Counted from the first letter of the stretch, positions 24,361 through 35,832 are shown. The stretch: 64,000 nucleotides of DNA from Hemerocallis citrina (GCA_017893485.1 JACEHZ010000588.1:434001-498000); one strand, 5' to 3'. Translations and numbers: made by a program. The notes: generated from the letters alone by a model not told the origin.

Positions 24361-24373
24361 GGCTCTGATACCA
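24361..24373 (-). other. Primer binding site (initiator tRNA-Met type)
   Basis: The minus strand reads TGGTATCAGAGCC one base after the 5' LTR, complementary to the 3' end of plant initiator tRNA-Met. Confidence 0.95.
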
Positions 24374-24374
24374 C

Positions 24375-24717
24375 TGTTACGATCCCAATCCGATTGAGCG
24401 ATGGATCGTCGTAACTTCTAATCACATCCATGAATCAATTAAGGAAAAGAAAGAAAATAGTAGGAGGAAGAAGAACACAGAGAAGGAAGAAGAGATAGAA
24501 GCTTAAATCATATTCAATCATTCATACTAATTCTATTACATGACTTGGGTTTTATAAGGGAATGAAGATACGTGCATTACCCGTGCTTCTAGAAAATCCC
24601 CAATACCCTAACAAAATTCAAAAGAAACTTGGGTTATTTGCAAATATCCCCTCATAAGATAAAAACTACTGAAGGGCTGATATGTAAAAAGATACAGTTC
24701 TTAGTAGGACTGTATCA
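24375..24717 (-). repeat. 5' LTR of the host-gene chimera element
   Basis: TGTTACGATCCC...CTGTATCA, 343 bp, followed by the TSD ACGTC. Its minus-strand TATA-like box lies at 24550-24557. Confidence 0.95.
24550..24557 (-). promoter_or_regulatory. TATA box in the 5' LTR of the chimera element
   Basis: TTATAAAA on the minus strand, about 160 bp into the LTR, would start transcription toward the chimeric frame. The copy in the 3' LTR (about 20468-20475) is identical. Confidence 0.5.
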
Positions 24718-24999
24718 ACGTCTTCCCGTAGTTATCATTAGTTTGATTATATCATTAATGTTTTTTCTTGTCCTTTTTTTTTTCCTAAATAAAAGTTTGA
24801 ATTGCATTATAACAGTAAGGAAAACATAGTAAGAGAAGTCTACACGAAAAAGAGAAAAAATGAGTTGGTACTTACATGTAGAAGTATAGCATATCTATAG
24901 AAATTAAAACCAACAATCTCGACTTCATACCGTAATATTAGAAATTGGAGAAATGAGGTAATACAAACAATTTTTTAGAGAAGGCGCACAAACAATTAA

Positions 25000-25519
25000 T
25001 CCCCACCATTGGAAGTTACCAATTCAGACCTGATTCATATTGTTATTCTGGGTCTTGATTATCATTCCCACAATCGGCAATGTTTTCAAGCGCATGTTGG
25101 CATTTGAACTTCTAACATTAATTTAGCTTAGGTTCGTAGTTATTTAACTTCACCGTTTTAATTCATCAAAAAAAACTTTACCGTTTTAGAAGTACATGTA
25201 AAGGTCATGTGTTTCATTATTTTTATTTTTTTATTCATCAATTAGTTTATCCATGTAAGAATGTTATAGTAATTAAGGATTCATATTGACATTCTCACAT
25301 GCCCCTTAGATTGAGGACTCCAAGACAAGTCTCTAATATTTGATAAAGGTTATTCATGTAAAAACGTTATGGGTTTAGGGCCATCTTCGTGGTCTTCGCC
25401 ATGGACTATGCAAGATTTTTTTTTTTTTTTAAATATTTGCTCAACCTGTGGAGCAGGTTGCTTTGGTATCATCTGAAACACTACAAGAATTATAATAAGA
25501 ATTGAGAGCTTATATTTAT
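25000..25519 (+). pseudogene. Relic of the 3' end of a TOC159-like gene (part 1)
   Basis: 25011-25110 aligns with the last codons of the TOC159-like gene (56621-56735). Shared words are ATTCAGA, TTCTGGGTCT, ATTCCCA-AATCG and CAAGCGCATGT. The following stretch aligns with its 3' UTR (TAGGTTC, TTATTT, CCGTTTTAGAAGTA against CCATTTTAGAAGTA). Insertions and lost codons make it non-coding. The remainder of the relic is displaced to 36448-36660 by the LTR element inserted at 25520. 24723-24999 is AT-rich with nothing recognisable. Confidence 0.72.
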
Positions 25520-26136
25520 TGTTACCGCTAAATCTGTTGTGGAGGCAAACAGATAGTATTTGTGGATTCTTGGAAAACTCGAATAGCAAACCTGAAGTAT
25601 GTTCCACCGGAGTTTGACCGTTGACTCCCGCCGTTCACCTGCAAAAAGTACGAGACACCGGGGTTGATCCCGGCGACGCACCCTCCGACGCTCAAGTCAG
25701 TAATCAGGAATGATTATGAAAGAGCGTAAATTGGCAAAAAATTGATTACCTCTTAATAGTGGTGGATGAGGGGTATTTATAGTCGCCTTAGGGATCAGAT
25801 TATGAATGTAATCCCTGTGATCAGATAAAGAATGTAATCCCTGTGATCAGATTAGGAATGTAATCCCAAATTCCCAGTAAAAGGATAGATGTGAATTAGG
25901 ACCGTTGATTAGGATCAATCAGAGACCTTAATTTTATCTTGCTGGACCGGGTTTGCTGCGGGTTGGGACCCGCACCCAGTTGGAGATGGATCCGTTCGTG
26001 GGTTATTGGGTCTTGAAGAAAAACCCAGTTCCCATTTCAGACCCGTTAGTAGGTGAAATTACCGTTTTACCCCTGAACTTTAAGATTCGTGTCCGATGTG
26101 AACGGTTCCGATTTAATCCTATTTTTAGCCATATCA
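25520..26136 (-). repeat. 3' LTR of the gag-only element
   Basis: TGTTACCGC...AGCCATATCA. A purine-rich stretch on the minus strand (GGAGTGGAGGA, about 26140-26155) directly precedes it and can serve as polypurine tract. Confidence 0.92.
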
Positions 26137-26579
26137 CGAGTCCTCCACTCCTGGAGACTGAGTTTTACAGTCTTCGAGGAGTAGTTTTGTTGTTCTAATG
26201 GCGTACGAGATTTTATCGGTGTTCTTAAGGGAGTTTGGAATATTGCTTGGGGTGTAACGGTGTTATTATGGGCTTGTGAAATACCCAAAAATATCATCAG
26301 AATTTTCTGGATTTTTGGTGATTTTTCCAGATTTTTCTGATTTTTTTTTCATTTTTTTGAATTTTTTATTCATTTTTCGAATTAAATAATTAATTATCGA
26401 AAATATTAATCAATTATTCTAATTCAATAATTATATTTTTCAGAATTTTAAAATAATTTTTCTGAATTAAAAATTATTTTTAGAATTTTTAATTAATTTT
26501 TTTCGATTTTTAAATATCTTTTCGGATTTTTTTAAATAATTAAAACAAATAAATAAATAAATTAATTAATTAAATATTA

Positions 26580-28430
26580 CCTGGACACGTGGCACATTTC
26601 TGAGTGTCGATTATGATCAGATGTGCGCGCATCGCAAAGCAGATCACGTTCTGGACACGTGGCGCATTTCTGGACGTCGATCGTGTCGCGACGCGAATTT
26701 TGAGAAGATCGGACGGATTGTATGAGTCGGCAAATTTTTCTCCAATTTCAAGGTCGGTGCCTCGTCCACTCGGCTCGGCACTTCGGCTCGTCTCCTCCGT
26801 AACTGTCGAAGCATGGAGATGAAGCCACGTGGCATTTATTATTATTATTATTTTTTCTTTCTTTCTTTCTTTGCTGCTTCTTTCTCTTCTTCTTCGACTC
26901 TGCCTTCTTTCTTCTCCTTCGTCTTCGCTCTACGTCTTCTTCCCTCTCCTTCCTTCGCCTTCAAGCCTGGAGACAGTGGGGATCGACTGTCATGATCTCG
27001 GTGAGGGGCGTAGCGGAGATGCGGGGCTCGACTGTGGGGTTGAGTTGGAGACGAGGAGCTCAACGCTCAAGACGACGAAGCTTGGCGAACGCGGCGAAGC
27101 TCAGGGTACGCGGCGAGCTCGGCGAACGAAGCGAGAGGTCGTTCGGCAAAGGAGAAGAGCTCGCAAAGGGAAGCTTGACGATGGGTTCGATGCTCGTCAT
27201 CGTTGGAGCTCGACACAGTGGAGGGGAGAGGTCGAGCTTCGATAATGGAGGAGTGCTGCTCGACGGAAGGGAGTGGAGCTCGACGTCGTGGTGAACGTGG
27301 CGAAACTCGGAGAGTGGAGAGCTCGTTGAACGAGGCGAGGGGTCGTTCGGCAAAGGAGAGGAGGAGCTCGACGTCTGGACGAACGTGGCGAAGCTCGGTG
27401 CTCGGCCTTGGAGGAGTTAGGTTCGGAGCTCTGAGTTGGAGGTGAGCTCGGCAGTGGAGGTGTTCGGAGCTTCGACGGCGGAGGGAGCTCGGGAAAGAGA
27501 TGGGTCGAGCTTGGTGATGGAGCTCGGAGTTTGGCGATGTTGACCTCGGCGTTGGATCTCGATAGCGGAGCTTTGGAGGCGACGGTGATCGCCGAGGAAG
27601 GGCTCGATAATGAGCTTCGGCTGCTTATGTGAGTTCGGAGAAGGAGATGATGGGAGCTCGGAGCTCGGAGCTCGGCACTTTGGTCGGAGCTTTGAGTCTT
27701 GACGATGGGAGACGAGCGCAGGGACGCACGGTGAAGAAGAAGGTATTTTTGTTTTGTTTCTGTTTTGGCGGGAGCATGGGGAAGAAGAAGAAGGGAAGGG
27801 GTTCAGGTTTGGGACCTTAACGGGTCCGAACCCGACCCTTCTCTCCATTTTTTATTTTTTATTTTTTATTTTCGGCAAATCCGAGCTCTTCTTCTCTGCT
27901 TCTTGTTCAGAAAATCCAAGCACGGGTTTAGAGGCACATTTTTGCCACTTTGCACTTCATTAGTTTGGTAGCTCGGATTTCAGATCCGAGCTATGTAGCT
28001 CAATCGGGGCAGTTGATCACGAACATGGCGCGAATCACGAGACAGGAGGCTCAAATTTCGAGAAAACGTTATCTTATCGTTTTGTGGAGACGTGGCGCGA
28101 TCTGAGCCGTTCATCATGTTCTAGCACATTTTTTTGGCATGATCCAACGGTGAAACCGGCTCTGCAGAACTTTTCACCATATGTGGAGGTCGGTACCTCG
28201 TCCACTTGGCTCGGTGACTCGGTAGTTCCCCCACTGCCCATAGTAGCTCGGTATCTCAAGAGGATGGGTCGGAGCTCTGCCTCTGCTTTTCGGTTCAAGA
28301 GGATGGGTTAGAGCTCGACGAGGAAGGGGGTCGGCATATGGGAGAGGTGAAGAGCTCCGGAGCTCTACCTTTGTTCTGTTTGGTTTTGGAGATTTTTGAA
28401 GAGGAGCTCCACTCCTAGGGGTGGAGAAGA
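26580..28430. other. GC-rich, gene-free interior of the gag-only element
   Basis: The stretch is rich in CTCGG/GAGCTC words and gives open frames on several strands but no recognisable protein. 'ctggacacgtggc-catttctg' occurs at about 26581 and 26652, and 26590-26800 has an imperfect copy at about 28030-28250 (GACGTGGCGC, then GGTCGGT-CCTCGTCCACT). A (TTC)/(CTT)-rich run lies at 26845-26900. 26137-26580 is AT-rich with ATTTTT/AATTAA repeats. Confidence 0.6.
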
Positions 28431-30155
28431 GGTGCTAGGAAGATCCTCGTAAGAGCCATGGGAAGACCCATTCTTTGAAGTGAGTGCAAGGAGCAACTCT
28501 AGGGGAGAGTTGTGAGCTTCGAACTCGTTGAGAAGAGGTCCGCTTTGGAGGCGAGCGGGGTGAAGTGCTCGGCTCTTAGGAGAGAGCCATCTGGAAGACG
28601 AGTTTGAGGAGCAACTCTAGGAGAGAGTTGTGCTCCGAACTCGTTGAGAAGATGTCCGCTTTGGAGGCGAGCGGAATGAAGAGCTCGGCTCTAGGAGAGA
28701 GCCATCTAGAAGACGAGTTTAAGGAGCAACTCTAGGAGAGAGTTGTGCTCTGAACTTGTTGAGAAGAGGTCCGCTTTGGAGGCAAGCGGAGTGAAGAGCT
28801 CGGCTCTAGGAGAGCCATCTGGAAGTCGAGTTTGAGGAGCAACTCTAAAAGAGAGTTGTGCTCCGAACTCGTTGAGAAGAGGTACACTTCGGAGGAGAGC
28901 TGAGTGAAGAGCTCGGCTCTAGGAGAGCCATCTGGAAGATGAGTTTGAGGAGCAACTCTAGGAGAGAGTTGTGCTCTGAATTCCTTGAGAAGAGGTCCAC
29001 TTCGGAGGAGAGCGGAGTGAAGAGCTCGGCTCTAGGAGAGCCATCTGGAAGACGAGTTTGAGGAGCAACTCTAGGAGAGAGTTGTGCTCCGAATTCGTTG
29101 AGAAGAGGTCCACTTCGGAGGAGAGCGGAGTGAAGAGCTCGGCTCTAGGAGAGCCATCTGGAAAGTGAGTTTGAGGAGCAACTCTAGGAGAGAGTTACGC
29201 TCCAAACTCGTTGAGAAGAGGTCTGCTTCGGAGGCGAGCAGAGTGAAGAGCTCGGCTCTAGGAGAGCCATCTGGAAGATGAGTTTGAGGAGCAACTCTAG
29301 GACAGAGTTGTGCTCCGAATTCATCGAGAAGAGGTCCGCTTTGGAGGCAGACGGAGTGAAGAGCTCGGCTCTAGGAGAGCCATCTGGAAGACGAGTTTGA
29401 TGAGCAACTCTAGGAGAGAGTTGTGCTCCGAACTCGTTAAGAAGAGGTCCGCTTTGGAGGAGAGCGGAGTGAAGAGCTCGGCTCTAGGAGAGCCATCTGG
29501 AAGACGAGTTTGAGGAGCAACTCTAGGAGAGGGTTGTGCTCCGAACTCGTTGAGAAGATGTCCGCTTTGGAGGCGAGTGGAGTGAAGATCTCGGCTCTAG
29601 GAGAGAGCCATTTGTGAGACGAGTATGAGGAGGAACTCTAGGAGAGAGTTGTGAGCTTCGAACTCGTTGAGAAGAGGTCCGCTTCGGAGGCGAGCGGAGT
29701 GAAGAGCTCGGCTCTAGGAGAGCCATCTAGAAGACGAGTTTGGGGAGCAACTCTTGGAGAAAGTTGTGCTCCGAACTCGTTGAGAAGAGGTCCGCTTTGG
29801 AGGCGAGCGGAGTGAAGAGCTCGGCTCTGGGAGAGAGCCATTTGTGAGATGAGTGTGAGGAGGAACTCTAGGAGAGAGTTGTGAGCTTCAAACTCGTTGA
29901 GAAGTGGTCCGCTTTGGAGGCGAGCGGAGTGAAGAGCTCGGCTCTAGGAGAGATATCTGTAAGACGAGTTTGAGGAGCAACTCTAGGAGAGAGTTGTGCT
30001 CCGAACTCGTTGAGAAGAGGTCCGCTTTGAAGGCAAGCGGAGTGAAGAGCTCGACTCTAGAAGAGAGCCATTTGTGAGACGAGTGTGAGGAGGAACTCTA
30101 TGAGAGAGCTGTGAGCTTCGAACTCGTTGAGAAGAGGTCCGCTTCGGAGGCGAGC
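28430..30155. repeat. Minisatellite array, period 113-117 bp, about 15 copies
   Basis: The unit contains GAAGAGCTCGGCTCTAGGAG, a 'gccatctggaagacgag' block, 'gagcaactctaggagagagt' and 'cgttgagaagaggtccgctt'. The GAAGAGCTCGG word recurs at about 28678, 28793, 28906, 29019, 29132, 29245, 29358, 29471, 29584, 29701, 29814, 29931 and 30044. Most steps are 113 bp, and 117-bp steps come from units reading GTGAGCTTCGAAC. The array resumes at 33081 after the nested LTR. Open frames through it are repeat artefacts. Confidence 0.95.
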
Positions 30156-33080
30156 TGTAGAACCCCGTATTTTTAAAATATTATTTTTAAAGGTTTATAA
30201 ATGACTAAAATGATTTTTAGAGAATTTATGAATATTTTCAGAAAAATTTATCTTTTTACGTGTGCAAAACACGTGCAAATACCTTCTTGAGAAGTTTGAA
30301 AGTCAAGTTTTCTTCATAAAAAATCATTATTTAATATTTGGAATTTATTTAGTATTTTTTCCAGATTTTTCTGAAATTAATTGGAACTATTTGCAAATTT
30401 TGAGAAAAGAAGGACCTTTTTGCAAATTTGTCATTTTTAGGAGTTAAAATGTAAAATGTACTTTCTGGACGTTTTGAACAGTATCGGTTGAGATTTAAGA
30501 TTATATTTTACTTTTAAATCCTAATTTAAATGAATTTTATTGAATTTCCAAGAATAGAGCTATATATATAAAATTGCATTTTGAAGGGATTATTTTGCAA
30601 AAGTGGGTGAAACCCTAAACTTCATTCCCGAACGTTTAAAAGGATTTTTCGCAGCCGTCATTTGCTGCAATATACAGAATTTTGTGATTTGTTTTGGAGG
30701 AGCAAGAGGAAGATTTGGATCTCGCAAAGAAGGAAGGCTTTTTCGTTGGATCTTCTCAATTCAAAAGTGAGTGACTTTGTTTTGCTTTGTTTTGTTTTGT
30801 GAGTGATATAAATTTGTTTGTTGTTTTGTTTGATGTTGAGAATGACATGAATCTTGTATTGTGGTTTGATTAATGTGATCGATTGTTATGTTGTTGGTTT
30901 GGCATGTATTTTATTTAGTATTTTGCATGAGAGCGATGCAAATGTTGTTGTTTGTACCATGTATGCGAAATCTAAAAATGTTGAGTAGATCTTGGTTTAT
31001 AAAATTGTATTGCTAAATGCATGTTAAGATTTGAGCGTGGTTCTGATCGGATGGTGAGCACCTGGATCTTGTGTTTGCAAATCAGATCTTGGTTTTGAGT
31101 TATGAAAGAAGTTCAGTATTGAGAAACCCTAATGGAAAAATTAGTAATTTTAGATCATGAGAGCTTGAGTTTTCAGATATTGGATGTTTTGAGTAATGTA
31201 TCCATAGTGAGGATTATTTGAGATTTGTCATTTTTACCTGAATACGAATTATTTTCATAAAACAATGAATCTTTGGAAAAACTCCAATTTTTGATTTTGT
31301 ATTCAGACCTAAATTATGTAAACTGTAGGCCGACAGTCTATTGGTCTACTGTTCAGTCGGCTGGTACGACCCTGCTGTTGTGCCTTTCGTTCTTTTAAAA
31401 AACCCGTTCTGGACAGTCGACTAGGACCATTATTCAGTCGACTGGTGTACAGAGAATTTATTTTGTAAAGTCACTACAGTTTCTTTCTGGACAGTCGACC
31501 TATGACTTCCTTAAGTCGACTTGTTATACTTAGAATATTTTCATGAAAATTATTGGATTTTGTCTCGGGTAAGTCGACTGATGGTTTTTCAAGTCGACTT
31601 ATGTTACTTAGTTTAATTTCTTAAAAATCATGGATATTTGTCCTCTGGACAGTCGACTTACTACAGTATAAGTTGACTGGTACTGATGAGTTTTCGTAAC
31701 TTGAGTATTCTTTCAATGATTAGTCTTCAGATATTTTAGCCTATACTTTGTATTCAGTTAAGCATATAATTTTGAGATATTCAGTTAAACATATAATTTT
31801 GAGATATTCAGTTGAGCTATTTATGGTGGAAAGTTAGTTTAGACATTTGAGTTTGAGTCTCTAGAGGATGTGTGTGACCCTAGTACACCGGCGTTGAGTT
31901 ATTTTGTTGAGGCCTATTGAGGCATTTTAGTTGTTCAGTTTTGAGTTAAGTCCGGTAGGGTACACCAACTCTAGGAGATTCGTTGAGTAATTAAGTAACC
32001 CAAAAATAATAAGGACAGGCACTAGTGGTGATATGATGAACAAGAACATGGGTCAAGTACCTCAGTATGGCTTTCGGTGTGGGATTTAATCTCCGGAATT
32101 ATCACGGTAGATTACTTGTGGTGTGGGATATATCTTCGGAATTATCACGGTAGATTACTTGTGGTGTGGGATTATCTCCGGAATTATCACGGTAATTACT
32201 TGTGGTGTGGGATTGATCTCCGGAATTATCGGAGTCGAGGCGACGCACATGTGGTATTCGTGTGATGAGGTCATTGCTTTCGGTGTGGGATGAGCTCCGG
32301 AATTATCACGGTAAAATACCTGTGGTGTGGGATCTATCTCCGGAATTATCGGGGCATGAGCTAATACTCACAGTTTATCTTTATCTCGTAGTAGTCATCG
32401 TGTTAGGATTAGTTGCATAACGGGGGATTAAACCCTATGAAGTGAAGACGTTAAGGGCTTGCACCGAACCTATGTAGTATGGGATGCATAGACTTCGACA
32501 AGTACGCATTAGAGAGTCCGCATATAGAATTTGTGTTTTCTTGACTTGGTTCTATGCATGTGGTTTCCTGTTTCCTACACTTGACACTTGGTTTAGTATC
32601 ACTTGTTGTTTAAATTTCTTGCTACATCGTATTTTATGTATTTTGGTTCTCTACATGTTGTTTAAGAATCCATGCTTATTGTTTATTTATGTTGTTTGTT
32701 TGTTTTATGTCACTCACACCATTTATGGCTGACCCCTTTAGTTTTGGGGGTTAGGGATTATCTCTAGCCTCATGTGTTGCAGGTTGTTGCTTAGAGTCTG
32801 GAGGTGTGGATGCTTGAGTTAGTCTTGAGATAAATTGACTTAATAGAGTTTTGTGTAAATTTGAAAAGCAGTGTTGTAATAAGATTGTGTTGTGAATAAA
32901 AGAAAGAGTTTGTAAATTGAGATGTTTTTTTTTTAATTCCGCTGTGCTATGTAAGAGATTGATGTAATAAAAGTTGAAAATTTTAGTGGAGTTGGTTGTG
33001 TTTAATGTTACATTGAAGTTGATGCTGGGATTGTACCACGTATTTTCTAAGATATTATATTAGAAATTCGGGGTGCTACA
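30156..33080 (+). mobile_element. Solo LTR, 2925 bp, TSD CGAGC, inserted in the minisatellite
   Basis: The element starts TGTAGAACCCCG and ends CGGGGTGCTACA, flanked by CGAGC at 30151-30155 and 33081-33085. Removing it restores the minisatellite unit exactly. It contains a cluster of AGTCGACT-type motifs (31330-31690), a roughly 50-bp tandem repeat with 'tccggaattatc' (32075-32350), and a block at 32457-32515 shared with the LTR at 6698-10626. No internal coding region is present. Confidence 0.93.
32075..32350. repeat. Short tandem repeat with TCCGGAATTATC inside the solo LTR
   Basis: The words GTGTGGGAT and TCCGGAATTATC(ACGG) recur six times at about 40-70 bp spacing, a degenerate tandem array. 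Confidence 0.8.
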
Positions 33081-33720
33081 CGAGCGGAGTGAAGAGCTCG
33101 GCTTTTAGGAGAGCCATCTGGAAGACGAGTTTGAGGAGCAACTCTAGAAGAGAGTTTTAGCTCCGAACTCGCTATTTAAGTGACAGAATCAACGGTTGTA
33201 GGAGCAGTTCCAAATGGCGAACCACTTCTAACTCGCTTAGGAGCAAGTTATCTGAAGCAGAATCGAGCCAAGTGTTGGACTCAAAACTCATCGTTAGAGG
33301 GATTCAACGGTTGTGGGAGCAATTCTGAATGGCGAACCACTTCTAACTCGCTTAAGAGCAAGTTATCTGAAGCATAATCGAGCCAAGTGTTGGACTCCGA
33401 ACTCGTCGTTAGAGGGATTCAATGGCTGTGGGAGCAATTCCGAATGGCAAACCACTTCTAGCTCGCTTAAGAGCGAGCTTGCGAAGCAGAGTCGAGCCAA
33501 GTGTTGGACTCCGAAATCGTCGTTAGAGTTTGTTCAACGGTTGTGGGAGCAATTCCGAATGGCGAACCACTTCTAACTCGCTTAAGAGCAAGTTATTTGA
33601 AGTGGAATCGAGCCAAGTGTTGGACTCCGAACTCGTTGTTAGAGTTTAGTAAGTTGTGGGAGCAGCCATGTAGAAGAAGCTGGACTCCGAACTCACCATT
33701 TAGCGAGTTGTGACTCGGAG
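33081..33720. repeat. End of the 113-bp array and a second array of about 114 bp
   Basis: 33081-33180 completes the first minisatellite. From 33185 a different unit begins, containing CAACGGTTGTGGGAGCAATT, 'cgaaccacttctaactcgct' and 'cgagccaagtgttggactc'. It recurs at about 33190, 33307, 33420 and 33535, with a partial copy near 33650. Confidence 0.9.
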
Positions 33721-33957
33721 AGATAGAGAAGCAAGCGCAATAATTTTCAATGAAAAGATGTAAAGTTTTATTGAAATAAACTAAGTGGCCGCTTCAGTAG
33801 GGTGAGCTATTATTACATGCTATTGGCCGGGTTACAAGCATCGGCCTTATTGAAAATTAGGATCCTACTTCTACAATAAGGTGAAGACCTCTTAGGAGGA
33901 GCTGGGAGATTCTGAGTCTTGAAGCTCGGTAGGCCTTTCTGTTCGTTTGTAGGCTCC

Positions 33958-35781
33958 TCAGGGGGGAAGCTCGGCCCCCTCTTTTTGGACGAACTTGGTC
34001 AGATGTCCTCGCTGTATGAGTTCTTCGATCTCCTCCTTGAGAGCCCGACAATTATCCGTATCGTGGCTGTGGTCCCTGTGAAAGCAGCACCACTTATCCT
34101 TGTTCCTCTTCTTGCCGGGTGTATTCATTCTAGGGGGAGCACAGAGTAGCCCTTCCTTGTCCACCTCCATAAGAATTTTTGATATATTAGCAATGAGGGA
34201 GGTGAACTTCTCAAAACGAGGAGTCGGGTGACGCTGTCCGTTGCCGTCCTTCTGGAATTTTTGGGACCCCTCTTCGCTTGTGCTCTTCCGTTTGTTCCCG
34301 GAAGATGGCTCCTCAAAGCCCGGGAGATTCTTGACTTCTTCGGCCCGAATGTACTTCTCGCTCCTAAGAAGAAGGTCGACAAAATTATGCGGGGGCTTCT
34401 TGGCAAGGGAGGAGCGAAGGTTAGAGTTGATGACATTTGATTGGAAGGCGGCCGTCGCAATTGACTGGTCGAGGGAGGCGATGGATCTAACCTCTACAGT
34501 GAACCTCCTCACATAGTCTCTCAACTTCTCTCCCTTCTCCTGGCGGAGCTGGAGTAACGAGATGTTGGTCTTCTTTGTGCGTCTGCTACTCACAAAATGG
34601 GTGATGAAGAGGGTTTCAAACTGTTCGAAGGAGAATATGGAAGACGGGGCGAGGCGGGAGTACCATTCCCGAGCCGAACCCTTAAGAGTGGGGGGGAAGG
34701 CCTTGCACAGCAAGGCATCGGAAGCTTGGTGGATTAGCATGAGGGTCTTAAAGCTTTCGATTGGTCCACGGGGTCCGACTCCCCCGAGTAAGTTTCGAAC
34801 TGCGGGGGTTTGAAACCTCTTGGGATAGGAGCCTCCATGATGGTCTGGGAGAAGGGAGGTCTGCTCGGGCGGATGGTCCGTCCTCTTAACTCTTCATCCT
34901 TGTCTATTCGACCGATGCGCCTCTCCATCTCGTGGAGACGGCGGTAGAGAGCATCGTCCCTCCGACAGTAGTCAAACGAGCCTCTGGACTCGTCTTCATA
35001 GGAAGGGGAGTGGGGACTACGACGACGGTGACTCTGGGAGCGGCGGGGGCTAGGCATGTGTTGTTGGTTGCTAGGAGCCGAAGGAGGAGTTATGGACCGA
35101 TGGCGAGGACTTTGGACCCGTGGAGGGGTAGGAGCCCTTTGGGCATTGTTGTTGTTGGGTCGGAAGTTGAGGGCTTGCAAAACAGTCGCCTGGAACTGCT
35201 GGAACTCGGCACGAGTGATGGGTGCCTCATCGTTCCTCGGATGTTGTCGACCGGCAGGGGAGTGAGGTCTTCTCCTATGGTGCTCAGGTGACTCTCTCTA
35301 CCCTCTTCGGGTAAGAGACCTTCTGTAGTCTCGGCGGTGAGGAGATCGCTCATTGGACGTTGCTGGCGGGAGGCTCCCTCTCGGGCTCGCTTTTCATCCA
35401 AACGATGGCGAAGATCCTCATCGTTCTGCCGATTGAGGATGGTATTGCGAAGGTCAGAAACTCGGGGATTGTGGGAGGCCATAGAATCCGTAGAGGCATT
35501 GTGTATTGAGATGCGGTCCTGATGGAGAGGTTGCTTTTGCGGGTTGGGACGCAAGGCCCCTGCACCGGCATTCTGAGGACCGGGGGGACCCTTAGGGGGT
35601 TGTTGATTCTGAAGAGGAGGTTGGTCCTGTTGGAGAGGGTCCCCAGCTTGAGGAGGAAGTTGCCCCTGCTGCTGAGCGGGTTGGATGGGGACTTCCTGTT
35701 GCTGATCAACGGGTTGGGTCCACGGTCGGACCCTCTGGATCTTACTTTTTTAGGAGGTATGGCTGGAGAAGATCTAACCAA
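33958..35781 (-). pseudogene. Ty3/Gypsy-type gag, frameshifted
   Basis: The Gag reads on the minus strand across three frames: an N-terminal Arg/Ser/Pro-rich part (35554-35090), a central part ending FKPPQFETYSGESDPVD (35180-34734), and the retrotransposon Gag core with AFPPTLKGSAREWYSRL and LRDYVRRFTVEVRSI (34740-33958). The core ends in WCCFHRDHSHDTDNCRALKE and IEELIQRGHLTKFV, the His/Cys spacer typical of Tat-lineage Gag. At least two frameshifts prevent a complete protein. Nothing of protease or polymerase follows. Gag would form the cytoplasmic particle. Confidence 0.9.
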
Positions 35782-35812
35782 CGGGAAGAGGAGAGGCTGC
35801 TATTCGTTTGAT

Positions 35813-35829
35813 TCTCACAGACGGCGCCA
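35813..35829 (-). other. Primer binding site of the gag-only element
   Basis: TGGCGCCGTCTGTGAGA on the minus strand, three bases from the LTR end. It is a non-Met-type site known from the Tat/Ogre lineage; I do not assign the tRNA. Confidence 0.75.
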
Positions 35830-35832
35830 ATC

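Larger units (their letters stand above)
20293..24717 (-). mobile_element. Non-autonomous LTR retrotransposon built from fragments of at least five host genes
   Basis: Two LTRs (344 and 343 bp, TG...CA) flank a 3.7-kb interior. ACGTC occurs at 20288-20292 and 24718-24722 as the TSD. On the minus strand the 5' LTR (24717-24375) is followed after one base by an initiator-Met-type primer binding site, and the 3' LTR (20636-20293) is preceded by a polypurine tract. No protease, reverse transcriptase, RNase H or integrase is present. The interior is a Gag-like start and a Ser/Thr/Pro-rich region followed by intron-free pieces of an acyl-CoA-binding kelch protein, an LTA4H-type aminopeptidase, peroxisomal citrate synthase, methionine synthase and an SDR reductase, all in sense and in one frame. 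Maize Bs1 is the nearest precedent I know. It must have been mobilised in trans. Confidence 0.95.

Noticed and set aside
26829..27848. Several Arg/Glu/Ser-rich frames on both strands
   Set aside because: GC-rich GAGCTC-type low-complexity interior of the gag-only element; no domain and no consistent frame.
29310..29841. Frames of about 67 codons repeated on both strands
   Set aside because: They are translations of the 113-bp minisatellite.
28430..33720. Possible CRISPR-like array
   Set aside because: Units are contiguous tandem repeats without unique spacers, and the DNA is a plant nuclear genome.
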